The position numbers and the translations under genes were made by a program. 64,000 nt of DNA from Balanoglossus misakiensis (Eukaryota > Hemichordata), in assembly GCA_040954595.2 (NCBI GenBank), contig CM082577.2, positions 13,640,001 through 13,704,000 of the forward strand, given 5' to 3'. Below are positions 22,633 through 33,343 of this stretch, one piece after another. The number at the start of each line of letters is the position of its first letter. Positions within the stretch are counted from its first letter, which is position 1. The notes below the pieces were generated by a model. The model was not told the DNA's origin. It made no database searches and saw nothing but the letters and a program-made list of their open reading frames with translations.

Positions 22633-23186
22633 AGTTAAAACCTACGGTCCAAGTTTAAGTTTTCAAAATACCTAATATCCAGCTCTTGACATTATTATAA
22701 TTATTTCCCATGATTGATTCTTTGTATGGTTCTGGTTATAATCAGACAGTTCCACTCATACCCTTGTGTGGGGATAATGCAAAAATACTTTCATGGTTTT
22801 ATTCCTGATACTGACCAAAATTACAGGGAAAATTAATTGAGTGTCCGGTTTGGATTTCTGGGTTTGACAACTTTCTTTATCGCTGGCCAGTACAGAAGTC
22901 AAACATTGTAGCAAGTTGAATTCCAAAGGGAGCGTACGCATATTGTCTCTGCAATGCATTGCTCCACTGCACAGTCACGTACACACAATCAGACTTCGCA
23001 CGCAATTTGTTTTTAAACTTTCATGCTTTTTTTTTAAATAAACCTTCAAACGTTGAACAAGAAAATTCCAGTGGTAGTTTATGTTAAATAGTTAATTTGT
23101 GACTGATAATAAACTGAGTATACAGACGCCATGGAAAGAAATGGAAGTTGAACTTCCACATTGTCCACCCGCATGACAAAGTATAG

Positions 23187-23262
23187 CTCTGCGTACAGGT
23201 CTGCGTGTTCCCGGCATTACACGGTGTAACGCCGGGAACACACAGACCTGTACGCAGGGTTA
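23187..23262. repeat. Hairpin insert in left TIR
   Basis: Arms reading CTGCGTACAGGTCTGCGTG and its near reverse complement flank a short loop around ACACGGTGT. The corresponding place in the right arm (about 24690) lacks it, so it was inserted or generated after the arms arose. Confidence 0.6.
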
Positions 23263-23457
23263 GACAACGCTGAACTCTCAAAACAATCAACATTACTGAA
23301 CTTTAAATCGTATCATGACTGCCGATGTTTCAGATTATTCATCTACTATTATATAGCCAGTTTCCGTCAAATATTTTGCTGTACATGTATCTTGGGGCAA
23401 GTGATTTCCCTGACGGCATCATATACAGCGACAGACAGGTTGGCATGAAGGAGTCTT

Positions 23458-23685
23458 TCACTTTACTGACAGTGTTCGACGGGGTTCAGATAGAGAAAAT
23501 ATGCCTCGGTCATCCAACTTGAACTTTTTGCTGACAGATGCTAAAGTACCCCTTGGAATATATCCTGTATTTCTGTCGGCTCCATTTTCTTCAAGTTCAG
23601 ACAAAAAAAGTGTTCGCAGATCTCGAACGTCCACGTTGAAATTGCCTACCTTTGATTCATGTATGAAACATTTTGGCGCTCTCAC
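23458..23685 (-). pseudogene. Transposase N-terminal fragment fused to C-terminal end
   Basis: The minus frame reads a helix-turn-helix-like stretch (DVRDLRTLFLSELEENG, GYIPRGTLASVSKKF). It then runs directly into DNA matching the last codons of the DDE domain on the opposite arm (the NPVEHC region, out of frame here). The catalytic core has been deleted from this arm. A paired-like HTH at this place is expected for IS630/Tc1-type transposases; the assignment rests on position and composition. Confidence 0.45.
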
Positions 23686-24324
23686 TCATCAGAATTGTTG
23701 ACTGGACATGCTGCAATGGAAGAAACCAAACCAGCAGAGAGAGCCATACCCATCGTTTTTCTTTCATTGAAACGTTCAATATTACGCGAGTAATCATGGT
23801 GGCCTATTATTTGGTGAATTTTTTGGAAAATATTGACTAGTTCTCCAAATTTTGCAAACTCTTCCGACAAGATGAGTAAGAAATGCAAGTGTGAGAATGT
23901 ACGCTCGCGGCCCATACCCCTCATTAAAAATAGTCAATCTCTGGCGAAGAAAAGTCGATACTTTTATGCAAATATTGTGCCAAGAAGGCGGAAACTTGAA
24001 AGTTGGCCGCGACGTAAACAGTACCTGCAAGTTCCCGCAAAATGAACACACCCAGAGCATGTTCGGTTGATGTGGAAGACTTTCTTCGAAATATTGATCC
24101 AATGCTTGAAAATTGAAAAATATGCCAGTGATTTTCGTCGGTTGGATTTTGTGAACACAACTCATATGAAATTTCTGAAACCAAGAGATCTGGAGAAGTT
24201 CACGTGCAAAGTTAGTGATGTTCACCGGAGAATGTTGCTGAACGCCGTTGCAAAACTACAAACACCCAGTTCAAAACTGGGTTTGCGGGATGAAAAAAGC
24301 CCAAAGGCGCACGAAGAACTTTAA

Positions 24325-24478
24325 GAAACAAGGTGACATCGTGATTGCTGACAATGCTCCGATACATCACCACGAAGGCGAACTGATTCTCTCAAACTGG
24401 TTGGAAAATCTTGGAATGGAATACACTTTCACTCCGGCATATTCTTCCGATCTGAACCCTGTCGAACACTGTCAGTAA
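24325..24478 (+). pseudogene. Tc1/IS630-like DDE transposase C-terminal fragment
   Basis: The frame reads VIADNAPIHHHEGELILSNW then GMEYTFTPAYSSDLNPVEHC and a stop. The second catalytic Asp (in ADNAPIH) and the terminal Glu (in NPVE) of the DDE triad are present, with the usual PAYSSDLNP spacing. The first Asp and the N-terminal DNA-binding region are not in frame upstream. Frames at 24067-24324 may be decayed parts of the same gene. Confidence 0.7.
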
Positions 24479-25400
24479 AGTGAAAGACTCCTTCATGCCA
24501 ACCTGTCTGTCGCTGTATATGATGACGTCAGGGAAATCACTTGCCCCAAGATACAGCAAAATACTTTTGTATTTGACGAAAACACTGGCTATATGATAGT
24601 AGATGAATAATCTGAAACATCGGCAGTCATGATACGATTTAAAGTTCAGTCATGTTGATTGTTTTAAGTTCAGCGTTGGGAAAGCGTTGTACTTTGTCAT
24701 GCGGGTTGACAATGTGGAAGTTCAACTTCCATTTCTTTTCATGGCGTCTGTATACTCAGTTTATTATCGGTCACAACTCAACTGTTTAACATAAACTACC
24801 ACTGGAATTTTCTTGTTCAACGTTTGAAGGTTTATTAAAAAACGTTAAAGTTTAAAAACAAATTGCGTGCGAAGTCTGAGTGTGTGTACGTGTGCAGTGA
24901 AGCGATGGATTGGAGAGACAATATGCGTACGCTCCCTTTGGAATTCAACTTGCTACAATGTTTGACTTCTGTACTGGCCAGCGATAAAGAAATTTGTCAA
25001 ACCCAGAAATCAAAATTAATTTTCCCTGTATGTCTTCAAAGTATTTATGTTGACTTTACTAAAGATGATGATATTGGTCTAGTAACCAAAACATGTGTGT
25101 GGTTTACCTTGTTGAATAAAACTGCTATTTACTTGTTGACAAATTCTTGATGTCTGTCATTATTTTGTTCCATATGTTCCCCTTCACATGATAATGGCCA
25201 CCAGAAAACTGGATTACTCCGTACAGTGTTTGCAGAAATGTATCATCTTCAGTAACGTACCGAAAAAATATTTAAACAATATTTAATAAAATATACTGAA
25301 AAAAACTGAACATGGACAAAACATGAATCATTTATTACTCTCTTGTGATGTAATATGGTTGGTTGCATTATTTTATCAATGGTCAAAGTATATTAACCAT

Positions 25401-25864
25401 GTAGTACTTACGTTACAGTTGGTCTCATGCTCTTCACAGGTTGAGTCAGGCATAGAGAGCTGGAGCTGGAGCTCCTTCCTTTTTGAGCAAATGAAAATGA
25501 AAATTTATTCTATTAAATCCATTCATTTGCCAGTTAAATTTTCATATTTTGAATAGATAAAATTAAAAATCATACTAACTTTGTGTTACCTGATTTAGAT
25601 TCTAGAATATTCTAATCACATAATATATAATAGTGTTTCTTTCCACATTATGACATAAATTCCTGTCACACTGTCCCCTACATCAAACACTTTAGTTGTA
25701 AATGATACGTCAAAAAACACTGAGTCAGCAGTTTTGCATCAAAGGAAAATATACAATTATCATTGTATCTAATTGTAATCTATTTTTCAATACAGCATTT
25801 TTCAATGTATCCTGTGTGACAGTTTCAGGAAATTGATATACTCAAATCAAACATGAGATTGTGA
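25401..25864. other. Non-coding spacer between duplication copies
   Basis: AT-rich, stop-dense; no supported gene or repeat. Confidence 0.35.
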
Positions 25865-26942
25865 TGATCACTTAAGTAGAATACCCATTTTAGATGATGG
25901 TTATGTAAAGAAATCAATTTGTATAACTAATGTGCTAGGGAAATATATTTTATTTCATGTTTAAATGAATTTCATCTATAACATTTTTATTTAACAGAAT
26001 TAGCTTACATTGTATACATCTAACACACGCCTATTTGTTGTTTCACAGTTTCGGGTGGCAAGATATTCCTCATAGTACTTTATCATGTTTTAGCTTATTG
26101 AGTATTCCATCACTTGGCCTAGTACCAAACCTTCCAAAGAGAGACCCTGTTGAAGTCCTTTTCCAGTATGGAACACTTTTGTGATCTTTCTTAAAATATT
26201 TTGCATGATTGGTTAATGTGTACTCCCCACAGCAGTTTTATATGAAACTGTAATAATAACTTAAAAGCTTCGGAAACATTTGTTTTCTTTGTAACATACA
26301 TTTTTAATCTGTCTGAACATGACAAATGGACCATAGAAATTACCTGAAGTATGAGAGAATGTGTAGTAGCGCAACAGTTCTTTTTCTTTGCAGATGATAT
26401 CTCTCTGTTGACAGCCTATTGTCTCTTCTACAGATTGAATTGAAGATGGCCTTATATAATCCAGGGCTGTGTTGGTTTCAAAACGTCTACATTGAGTCAC
26501 TGCTGCACATTCTTTTGTCTGGATGGGTCTCGTAATATTTGAGGAGGGCTTGTTGAAACAACTGAACAGATTCCTCAAAGTTAAAACCTACGGTCCAAGT
26601 TTAAGTTTTCAAAATTCCTAATATCCAGCTCTTGACATTATTATAATTATTTCCTATGATTGACCCTTGTGTGGGGATAATGTAAAAGTACTTTTATGGT
26701 TTTATTTCTGGTACTGACCAACATTATGTCTTCAAAGTATTTATGTTGACTTTACTAAAGATGATGATATTGGTCTAGTAACCAAAACATGTGTGTGGTT
26801 TACCTTGTTGAATAAAACTGCTATTTACTTGTTGACAAATTCTTGATGTCTGTCGTTATTTTGTTCCATATGTTCCCCTTCACATGATAATGGCCACCAG
26901 AAAACTGGATTACTCCGTACAACGTTTGCAGAAATGTATCAT

Positions 26943-28800
26943 TACGGAGTTCAGTGAAAATTTTTACTCCAAGATGGCTGTTTATTTACAGATAGAAATA
27001 TTTATATATCTTAGTAGGTTACAATAAAAAAAAATTATCAAAATCGGTTCACTGGTTTTCAAGATACATGCATTTTAACAAGTCAAAATTTGCCTATTTT
27101 TGGTCAAAATGTCGTTTAAAATGTCGTAACAGCCAATTTTCTTAAGTTTTGCAGGATCAAAAACATCAAATAATAATTAAATTCACAAGTATCTTCAGCA
27201 TTTTTCAAAGAACTTTACCCAATTCAATAAAAATGCAAGAATCATGGAAGATTACTTCTTTGAGTTTTACAGGAGATCATCTAAACTTGTAAAAAAAAAA
27301 AGTTCTGACTAGCCATGCTCGTAGTAATGAGTCTTTTGGAATAATATTTACTTTTTGCAAAATGAATTTACCATTAATTCTGTCTCTGTCCTGTCTTGCA
27401 GGCCATTGAAAAGTGTTATTATTTTTCCTTTGCAGGAAGGTCACATCTACAGTATTGGCCTCATTATCAATATCTACAATTTCACCCACAAACCACTGTT
27501 CCTCATAGGCAACAGCAACATGCATACCGCATCGCTTATCACACAGTCCAAATTTTATATTGTCATCTTTTCTAGCTCTTTTTCTTTGATTTGTTTTGAC
27601 TTGCTGCTGATTACTAACTTGCCTTTTCTTTAGGTTTTCATTGATTTCCTTCACATAGTAAGGCATTTCTGTGTTATGTATATTAATGACTGATTTTAGA
27701 TTTGCAGCTAACTGGTCAACAGAAAGTTTCACTTTGTTGTTTTGCTATTTTGTTAACTTTTTGTCGGATACATTTGATTGGAGCACATGGGTTCTGTATG
27801 TAATTTGATCTTTAAGTGCATTAAATTGTTGGGCTTTTGTCAGATGCTGTAATTTAACATCAGCAACGTTTTCTGTTTACCACACACCCCACATAGTTTT
27901 GATTCGATTTTCAAGTTGTTCTCTTCTTTTCAATTTTCTTTGTGATGTATCATGTTTTCTCATAATTCTCTCTCTCTGCAAATCGAGCCTTTTCTGTCGA
28001 TGTTCTCGCAAGTGTGCATGCTCCTTTCGTTTTCTTTCAGGTGCTGTTTCTCTTGCTATGTTCATATACTTTCTCTTTAAATCATTCCTCGGTTTATTCA
28101 GGTATGATGAGGTTTTGTTACGACTATAGCATATGCAGCCTGCTTTTGATATTCGACTTTTTGAGGGGCGCCTTCTTTACTTGTCGATCCAAATCTGAAA
28201 AATCTGTTTCTGACCTTACATTTGTTAAAGATGCACTGGCTACCTCTAGTTGTATCTCGTTTGTAAATATCAGCAAAAATGTGCTCAAAAACAAGTAAAA
28301 ATACTGAGCTTACTGAAAACCTCAACCACGAATGCATACCTACGATATATCGCCTAATAAAACATTCCAGAAGACTTTGAGCTAAATTTTTTTACATGTC
28401 GGCTACGTCATACCCTACATTTCACATATCATATTACAGCTTATTTTATTGGCTTTCGTCTTAAGCTATTTTAAAAGCTCTACACCTATTGGATACCTCC
28501 TGGCTTTTCCGTTTTTTAAAAACACCCCTGCCGTTTCTTTTGTGCCATGTATTGGTGCCGTCACGCACAGACGGACTCTAGCCACTTTCCCAGTGGGAGG
28601 AAAAAGACTTAATGAACAACACCGTATAACAACACATATAACGTTTAGAAGCGGGGAGAAACAAAAGTTTACTCAATTTTTTGGCAATTTATTTTTATTT
28701 ACGAGATCGAGAAAGTAAAATACGACGAGTTTAAAAATCGATCAGATTACACAGTGTGCCCCGGTTCGTACGGCGGCCATATTGGATTCTGAACTCCCTA
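26943..28800. mobile_element. 1858-bp DNA transposon, GTATCAT duplication
   Basis: GTATCAT stands immediately on both sides (26936-26942 and 28801-28807), and copy A (25240-25246) shows it only once in uninterrupted sequence. The ends are TACGGAGTTCAG and CTGAACTCCCTA, near-perfect 12-bp inverted repeats. The 7-bp duplication does not fit Tc1, piggyBac or Harbinger; hAT, P or Dada-like families are possible. On the minus strand it carries the broken gene at 27277-28300. Confidence 0.8.
27277..28300 (-). pseudogene. Transposon-borne coiled-coil protein, broken
   Basis: Read on the minus strand, an upstream basic coiled-coil part (27877-28065: RKRKEHAHLREHRQKRLDLQ) is followed by a stop. Further coding fragments lead to a 151-residue frame (27277-27732) with SVDQLAANLK, then CGMHVAVAYEEQWFVGEIVD, a Tudor- or chromo-like beta-strand pattern, and FQWPARQDRD. 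I associate this layout with repeat-borne genes of unknown role in marine invertebrates. Two stop codons separate the fragments, so the gene is dead. It lies wholly inside the 26943-28800 element. Function unknown; binding to modified protein tails would be a guess. Confidence 0.45.
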
Positions 28801-28950
28801 GTATCATCTTCAGTAACCTGCTGAAAAATATATTAAACAACTGAAAAAAACTGAACATGGACATAATAACATGAATCATTTAATTACTCGCTTGTGATGT
28901 AATGTGGATGGTTGCATTCTCTATCAATAATCAAAGTACATTAACTTTTA

Positions 28951-29640
28951 GCTTGGATGATTCCAGTCTTGCTTGTTTTCGTGTGCGGAGATGGTGTTTG
29001 TTTTCCTTTTTTTCTTCTCTCTTCCAGGCGAAGTTTTACATTGGCCACTCTTGATGTATTTTGTCTCAGCCTCTCTTCACATTCTTTCATCCTGTCAATG
29101 ATGCTATCCATTTCACCTCACTAGGTTTTTACATTCCTTCGTCGCGCATTCATTATAGGTGGACTGTTCTTTGTGTGCCTATCTCTTGACTACACCACTT
29201 TTATCTAAAATGCTATCCCTTCGATCTGTATATAGCCTTTTTTCCTCTCTCAACATTTCAGTAAACGTGCCAATTTCGCTGCAAGAATGACTTCCGCATC
29301 AAACCTAATCTTCTTATTAATTGATGTCAAACCATTCTAGTTCTACGTCCATGGTGTTTTAGAAACATTTTTTTTTTGTATTTTGCATAATTATGTGGTA
29401 GTGGTAATCTAATATTAATAGCATTATCTGCTAATTTCACGTTCTGGTGGTTTCATCATCGGGGACGATGACTTTGTGCAGTGTGCTGAATCTCGTCTGT
29501 CATAAAAACACGGTTGTATCTAAACGGTTTGTGCGGTTATTAACATTTGCGAGATCAAAACACTTTAAATAAGTTGATTTCACTACGATGCAATCAATAA
29601 CTCAATATTTTTGAAGGGTATTCCTGCTTGATAGACGTAA
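28951..29640. other. Stretch upstream of Harbinger transposase
   Basis: No clear gene. The minus strand near 29010-29110 reads basic, Glu-rich pieces that may be a coiled coil remnant, but stops are frequent. Any upstream exons of the Harbinger transposase are not recognisable here. Confidence 0.3.
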
Positions 29641-29644
29641 TGAT

Positions 29645-30123
29645 CATGCCAGTGGAATGGAAGGGCGGTGTTTACTACTGCGAAGACTAGCTACCTTATG
29701 CAAACAAATTGGATTATTGTCCATTAGTACATTGAATGGCCCAGTTGAAGGTCGGCGTAATGATGCAGTCATGTTAGCTGAGAGTGGTCTGTTACCACAA
29801 CTACAACGTCTTAATACACAAACCGGGGAACCCTTTTGTGTGTATGGTGACTCTGCCTATGCAAGACTCTCCCCTCATGAACGCATGTTCAATAAAAAAA
29901 TGAGTTCAGTGAGAGAGTGTGTTGAATGGGGATTTGGGAAAATCATTTGCTACTTTGCTTTCCTTAAATTCAAGAATAATCTTAAGTTTCTTCTACAGCC
30001 TGTTGCCAAATATTACTTTGTGGATGCATTGCTCACCAATTGTCATAACTGTTGTATGGAAATCAGATTGCTACATATTTTGATGTAGAACCTCCAACTC
30101 TTGAAGAGTATCTGAGTGGTTGA
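29645..30123 (+). pseudogene. PIF/Harbinger transposase (DDE_Tnp_4), C-terminal half
   Basis: The frame from ATG 29657 reads GPVEGRRNDAVMLAESGLL, a catalytic Asp in YGDSAYA, and the closing Glu in RECVEWGFGKI followed by F-K hydrophobic helices. It is the nuclease half of a Harbinger transposase. At about 30055 the frame shifts by one base; the family-typical ending (TYFDVEPPTLEEYLSG) lies in the next frame and ends at TGA 30121-30123. The first catalytic Asp and the upstream half are missing. The partner Myb/SANT-like gene lies convergently at 30501 on the minus strand, as expected for Harbinger. Confidence 0.75.
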
Positions 30124-30500
30124 TAGCACTGCTGTTGTTTGACAAATTTCAAATTGGCTTCTTAGAATAAAAATTTACTGTACAACTGTATTTCTTCGCA
30201 CACCATGAATTAAAATGTGAATTTGTACCACTGTAACAAAATATGTAAATAAACTATTTGTTCAAAAATAAAACACATATAAGTTTTAAATGCTGTGATT
30301 AAATAACCACAGATGCACACATATACATTTATAACAATGAAATTTTAATTGTTTGAGCTGAATTGATTAAAAACAAGTGTCATAAAAGGGGCATCTCAAC
30401 CTTGAATATAAATTTTTTTAAAAATATAAATACATGCAGAATTATTTTATTTTAAACAAACTGTCAATGAACACTGTGTAAACACAACAGAAAACACAAC

Positions 30501-31040
30501 CTAAAGTAATTTTTTCCTTAAAATATCTAGAATAGTGTTTCTCTCCTGGCTCTTTAGTTTGTACCTTTCTTCTCGCTCTTTCCTCTCCATTTCAAGTCTT
30601 TGCCTGTCCAACTCCAGACGTTGTTTCTCTAGAACCAACTCCTCTTTCTTGAGGGAAATTCCTTGTCTCCTCAACTCAGCATCACTTTCATGTTTCTCTT
30701 TCAAATATGAAAGGACATTTTGTGATGCTGCAGTTGAAGAGAGACGGGCATGCTTTGGTTTCTGAGGCGGCCTCTCATCATCATTACCACTGTTGTTATT
30801 TTCAGTTCCTGGAATTTATCTGAATGATAGACAATGTTTCATGAAACTTTTCTACTCAGTTATAACCCATATATACAGGTATGAAATGACCACAGCAAAT
30901 GAGCACTTCAAAACCTTCCTAATCCCATTGTTTCCTGGATAAGAACTGCCCTATATTTTTTCCACTAAGAAAACAAGGAAATCATGAGTGATTTATGATT
31001 TCATGCACACTTTTTGAGTAAAACTATTTTTTACAAAAAT
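30501..31040 (-). pseudogene. Harbinger ORF1 (Myb/SANT-like) C-terminal coiled coil, copy 1
   Basis: The minus frame ends in a strongly charged heptad-rich helix (VLEKQRLELDRQRLEMERKE, then NTILDILRKKLL and a stop). Upstream it has an acidic Asn/Ser spacer and then intron-like DNA. The block 30510-31035 matches 38525-39045 closely, so it is a duplicated 3' end. This copy lacks the N-terminal part because other DNA begins at about 31040. ORF1 proteins help the Harbinger transposase enter the nucleus and bind ends (established for Harbinger); here only the tail survives. Confidence 0.6.
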
Positions 31041-31122
31041 GATGGGTAGAAGGTAGTCTACTGCATGCCAACTTTGAAGTCGATCTGACTTGTAGTTTCT
31101 GAGATCTGAGATTTGATTTTTT

Positions 31123-31563
31123 TCAGAAAATCCAATATGGCCGCCAGGTCACGTGACTAATTAAGTATTCACAAGTCACTGCACATCTACTCATAGACCT
31201 TGACCACCGTTGGTCTTCTGGCGGCGACTTTAAATAGTACGTCCTCGTAGTCGATACCTCCTCCTCTATCACACCATTTTTAAAACGGCGGGTGGATAGG
31301 GTGTCGACCACCCGATCGACCCAGCCTAGGTCGATCGGGTCAGGGAGCGGCGGTGATGATGTGGGCCTGCAACGTCCGAGTCGAGGGTCTACCGCGCCTT
31401 TCGTAGAAAGGACCTTGGGCGGGCGCCAGCCGGCGCCGTCCCCACCCGACGGAGGCGACCCAGTCGGCGCTGCTGGCGCGACGGTGTTAGTTGACCCGTT
31501 AGCGGTACAGGTCGTGCTAGTGGCTGAGGCTCCCATCGTTGGGACAGTTGACGCGGTCGACAT
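31123..31563 (-). CDS. Pro/Ala/Thr-rich ORF next to LTR-like promoter
   Basis: The minus frame of 146 residues starts 180 bp downstream of a TATAAAA (about 31736-31742, minus) in the LTR-like block 31580-32190. Residues 1-45 are Thr/Ala/Ser-rich low complexity, followed by PPSGGDGAGWRPPK and a basic RRFKNG stretch. It could be the 5' gag of a second Gypsy copy reading out of the LTR. No domain is recognised, and the last part probably runs into non-element DNA near 31140. Confidence 0.3.
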   Translation of the reverse strand: MSTASTVPTMGASATSTTCTANGSTNTVAPAAPTGSPPSGGDGAGWRPPKVLSTKGAVDPRLGRCRPTSSPPLPDPIDLGWVDRVVDTLSTRRFKNGVIEEEVSTTRTYYLKSPPEDQRWSRSMSRCAVTCEYLISHVTWRPYWIF

Positions 31564-31579
31564 GACGCACGGGTGTTCA

Positions 31580-32190
31580 TTAAATTGGTAAGTTCTGACG
31601 AACGTCTGTTCGCATCTAGTGCAAACCCGTCAGCCGGCTTCATCACGGATGAAACGGTACATGTTGACTGTTGTAATCTTCGGTGAATGTGTTGTTGGAT
31701 GAGGAGACGGGCGACAGCTCCAGCACATCGTCGCCCTTTTATACCGTCTGCACTGTAGCAAACCAAGCTTGGAAGATTGCCGTTGGTCGTCTAAGAAATC
31801 GTGACGTTCTAAGAAATCCACGCAAGTCGTGCACTGATTGGACGCTTTTCCACGGCCAGCGGAGTGCCGATGATCCTCAATCCAAAAAGAAAAAGAGAAG
31901 TTTTCGCCAATGGTAAATTCATGTAGAAAGAACTAAATTCGACGTGCTTACCTTCTGCACAGTCGAAATAATTCTGAAGACAACCTATCATCGCCGGTAC
32001 ATACGGCATATGATACTATCGGCCGGTTCCTATCTAAATTCTAATATATCATGTATATCGCCCGACAGCATCCTCGCTACATCGTGCCACTTCTCGCTTC
32101 ATCATATTCGTAGTCGTAAGATACATCATCATCTCTATCTATCTCAGCCTTCTGATTAATTAAATAATTCCTTTTCCCGCACTTCACTTC
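31580..32190 (-). mobile_element. Gypsy LTR (approximate)
   Basis: On the minus strand it follows the end of the integrase C-terminus. A purine-rich tract (gcgggaggagggacgacgg, about 32192-32212) precedes a TG start (tgaagtgcggg). The block contains TATAAAAGGGCG at about 31732-31742. The TG-CA termini and the 3' edge are not resolved, and no second LTR copy is visible to the right of gag, so the element seems truncated at its 5' end. Confidence 0.4.
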
Positions 32191-32294
32191 CGTCGTCCCT
32201 CCTCCCGCACCCTTGTTCCTGGCTACACTGGGCAGAGATGCCAAACTCTGGGGAGCGTGCGATTCTCCCGTGATAGCCGTCGTATCCTCTGTGG

Positions 32295-32816
32295 CTACAC
32301 GCGGTCGTTACCGGGACAATATGACCAATCACCGTAGCGCTGGGGCGGTGTGCGTCGTCTCTGGGGATATAGCAGATGGCGGCTTATGTTCGAACGCCGG
32401 TAGACGCGTGAACGTTGCCGCGGTGGAGACGAGCGGTGAACACAGTCACCCGGTTCGCTTCTATCATTTTCACTGTTTTCGGTAGCCTTGATAATTCGCT
32501 GTTTGTCCCGCCAGTCGACGCCGTCGTTTCCCGTATAAGGTTTTAGGCGATCGTAGTGTATCACTCTTGGTCGGTAATTTCTACCACGTTGAATTCTGAA
32601 TAGCACATCGGACAATTTATCAGTGATGAGGTAGGGGCCGTCCCACCGGCGGGCTGCTAACTTTCTCGAAGTCCCCTTTTTGAACGACTCGATGTGAAGC
32701 CAGACGAACTGGCCAACTTCAAGTGGAGTTCCTGATGCACGATTGTCGTACTCTCGCTTCTGTGTAACCGCACTCTTTTTCAGTGCAAGGCGGGTGCGCT
32801 CGTGCGCCAGCTGCAT
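32295..32816 (-). pseudogene. Gypsy integrase C-terminal (GPY/F-like) part
   Basis: The frame starts within the helical linker (MQLAHERTRLALKKS) and includes the basic module with WDGPYLITDKLSDVLFRIQR, the GPY/F signature of Gypsy integrases. The tail is Arg/Ser/Pro-rich. It is separated from the catalytic core only by the 520-bp MITE and its target duplication. Confidence 0.65.
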
Positions 32817-32823
32817 CCTCTTA

Positions 32824-33343
32824 GGGTGACGTTTTTATTTTCTATGTTTCTCATCTCCCGACCGACCGTAAATTTCAGCTCCGACATGAAAATAAAAAAA
32901 ACTGTTTTATTTGCGCCGACTCTGAGTCTGAGGCGATCATCCTAGCAACAGCGCCCCCAACGGCTAATTGTGAGATTTTGCAAATATGACGCCATATTCA
33001 TCATGGCGGTCGTGTCGGACCATGGCTGAAGCCATCGAGGCCGGAGGAAAGGGAAGAAATTGTAGAGAATGAAAGGACAGAGCATTAAAGTGAAAGACAA
33101 GAAATTATAGTGACTAAAAGGACAGAGAGCACAAGACACTGGACTGAAAGATAAGAAATTGCAATGACTGAACAGCCAGAACATTGAACAGAAACAAATA
33201 GGCCTACACATTTGTTTGTAATGGATAAAACATGGAACTGAAACAGGTTTTTTTTTGGTACACGTTTTTTTTTTATTTCGCCCGCCCGCTCTGCCTGACT
33301 ATTCCTCTGGAGATGAGAAACAAATAAAAAAAAAGCGTCACCC
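32824..33343. mobile_element. 520-bp MITE, PIF/Harbinger type
   Basis: Inverted ends GGGTGACG-TTTTTATTT and AAATAAAAAAAAAGC-GTCACCC extend about 35 bp with few mismatches to a TGTTTCTCATCTCC core. TTA flanks both sides (32821-32823, 33344-33346), the 3-bp duplication of PIF/Harbinger. The flanking Gypsy integrase codons are in register when the insert and one TTA are ignored, which fixes both borders. No coding capacity of its own; a mildly repetitive aggacagagca/tgaaaga stretch lies inside. Confidence 0.85.

Larger units (their letters stand above)
22824..25028. mobile_element. Tc1/mariner-like element with very long inverted repeats
   Basis: The element begins CAGGGAAAATTAATT and ends with its reverse complement, each next to TA (22822-22823 and 25029-25030), the Tc1/mariner target duplication. 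Copy B of the surrounding duplication has a single TA at the empty site (about 26724). Inverted arms extend about 600-700 bp (22824-23520 against 24445-25028). They include the coding sequence for the end of the transposase, so the structure looks like two head-to-head partial copies. The left arm carries an extra hairpin (about 23187-23262) missing from the right arm. Confidence 0.8.
21890..25400. repeat. Segmental duplication, copy A
   Basis: Blocks 21890-22821 and 25031-25400 match 25865-26722 and 26725-26942 plus 28801-28950. Copy A is interrupted by the Tc1-like element 22824-25028, which is absent from copy B. Copy A carries the uninterrupted GTATCATCTTCAG site (25240) where copy B has a 1.86-kb insertion. 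The duplication therefore predates both insertions. Confidence 0.8.
25865..28950. repeat. Segmental duplication, copy B
   Basis: Matches copy A in two blocks. It contains the empty site of the Tc1-like element (26722-26725) and is itself interrupted at 26943-28800 by a transposon. Its version of the 22025-22207 exon is at 26009-26175 and is frame-disrupted; its version of the 22411-22632 ORF is at 26390-26578. Confidence 0.75.

Noticed and set aside
23794-24225. 143-codon minus-strand frame inside the Tc1-like element
   Set aside because: Composition is not protein-like, and it runs against the direction of the transposase fragment at 24325.
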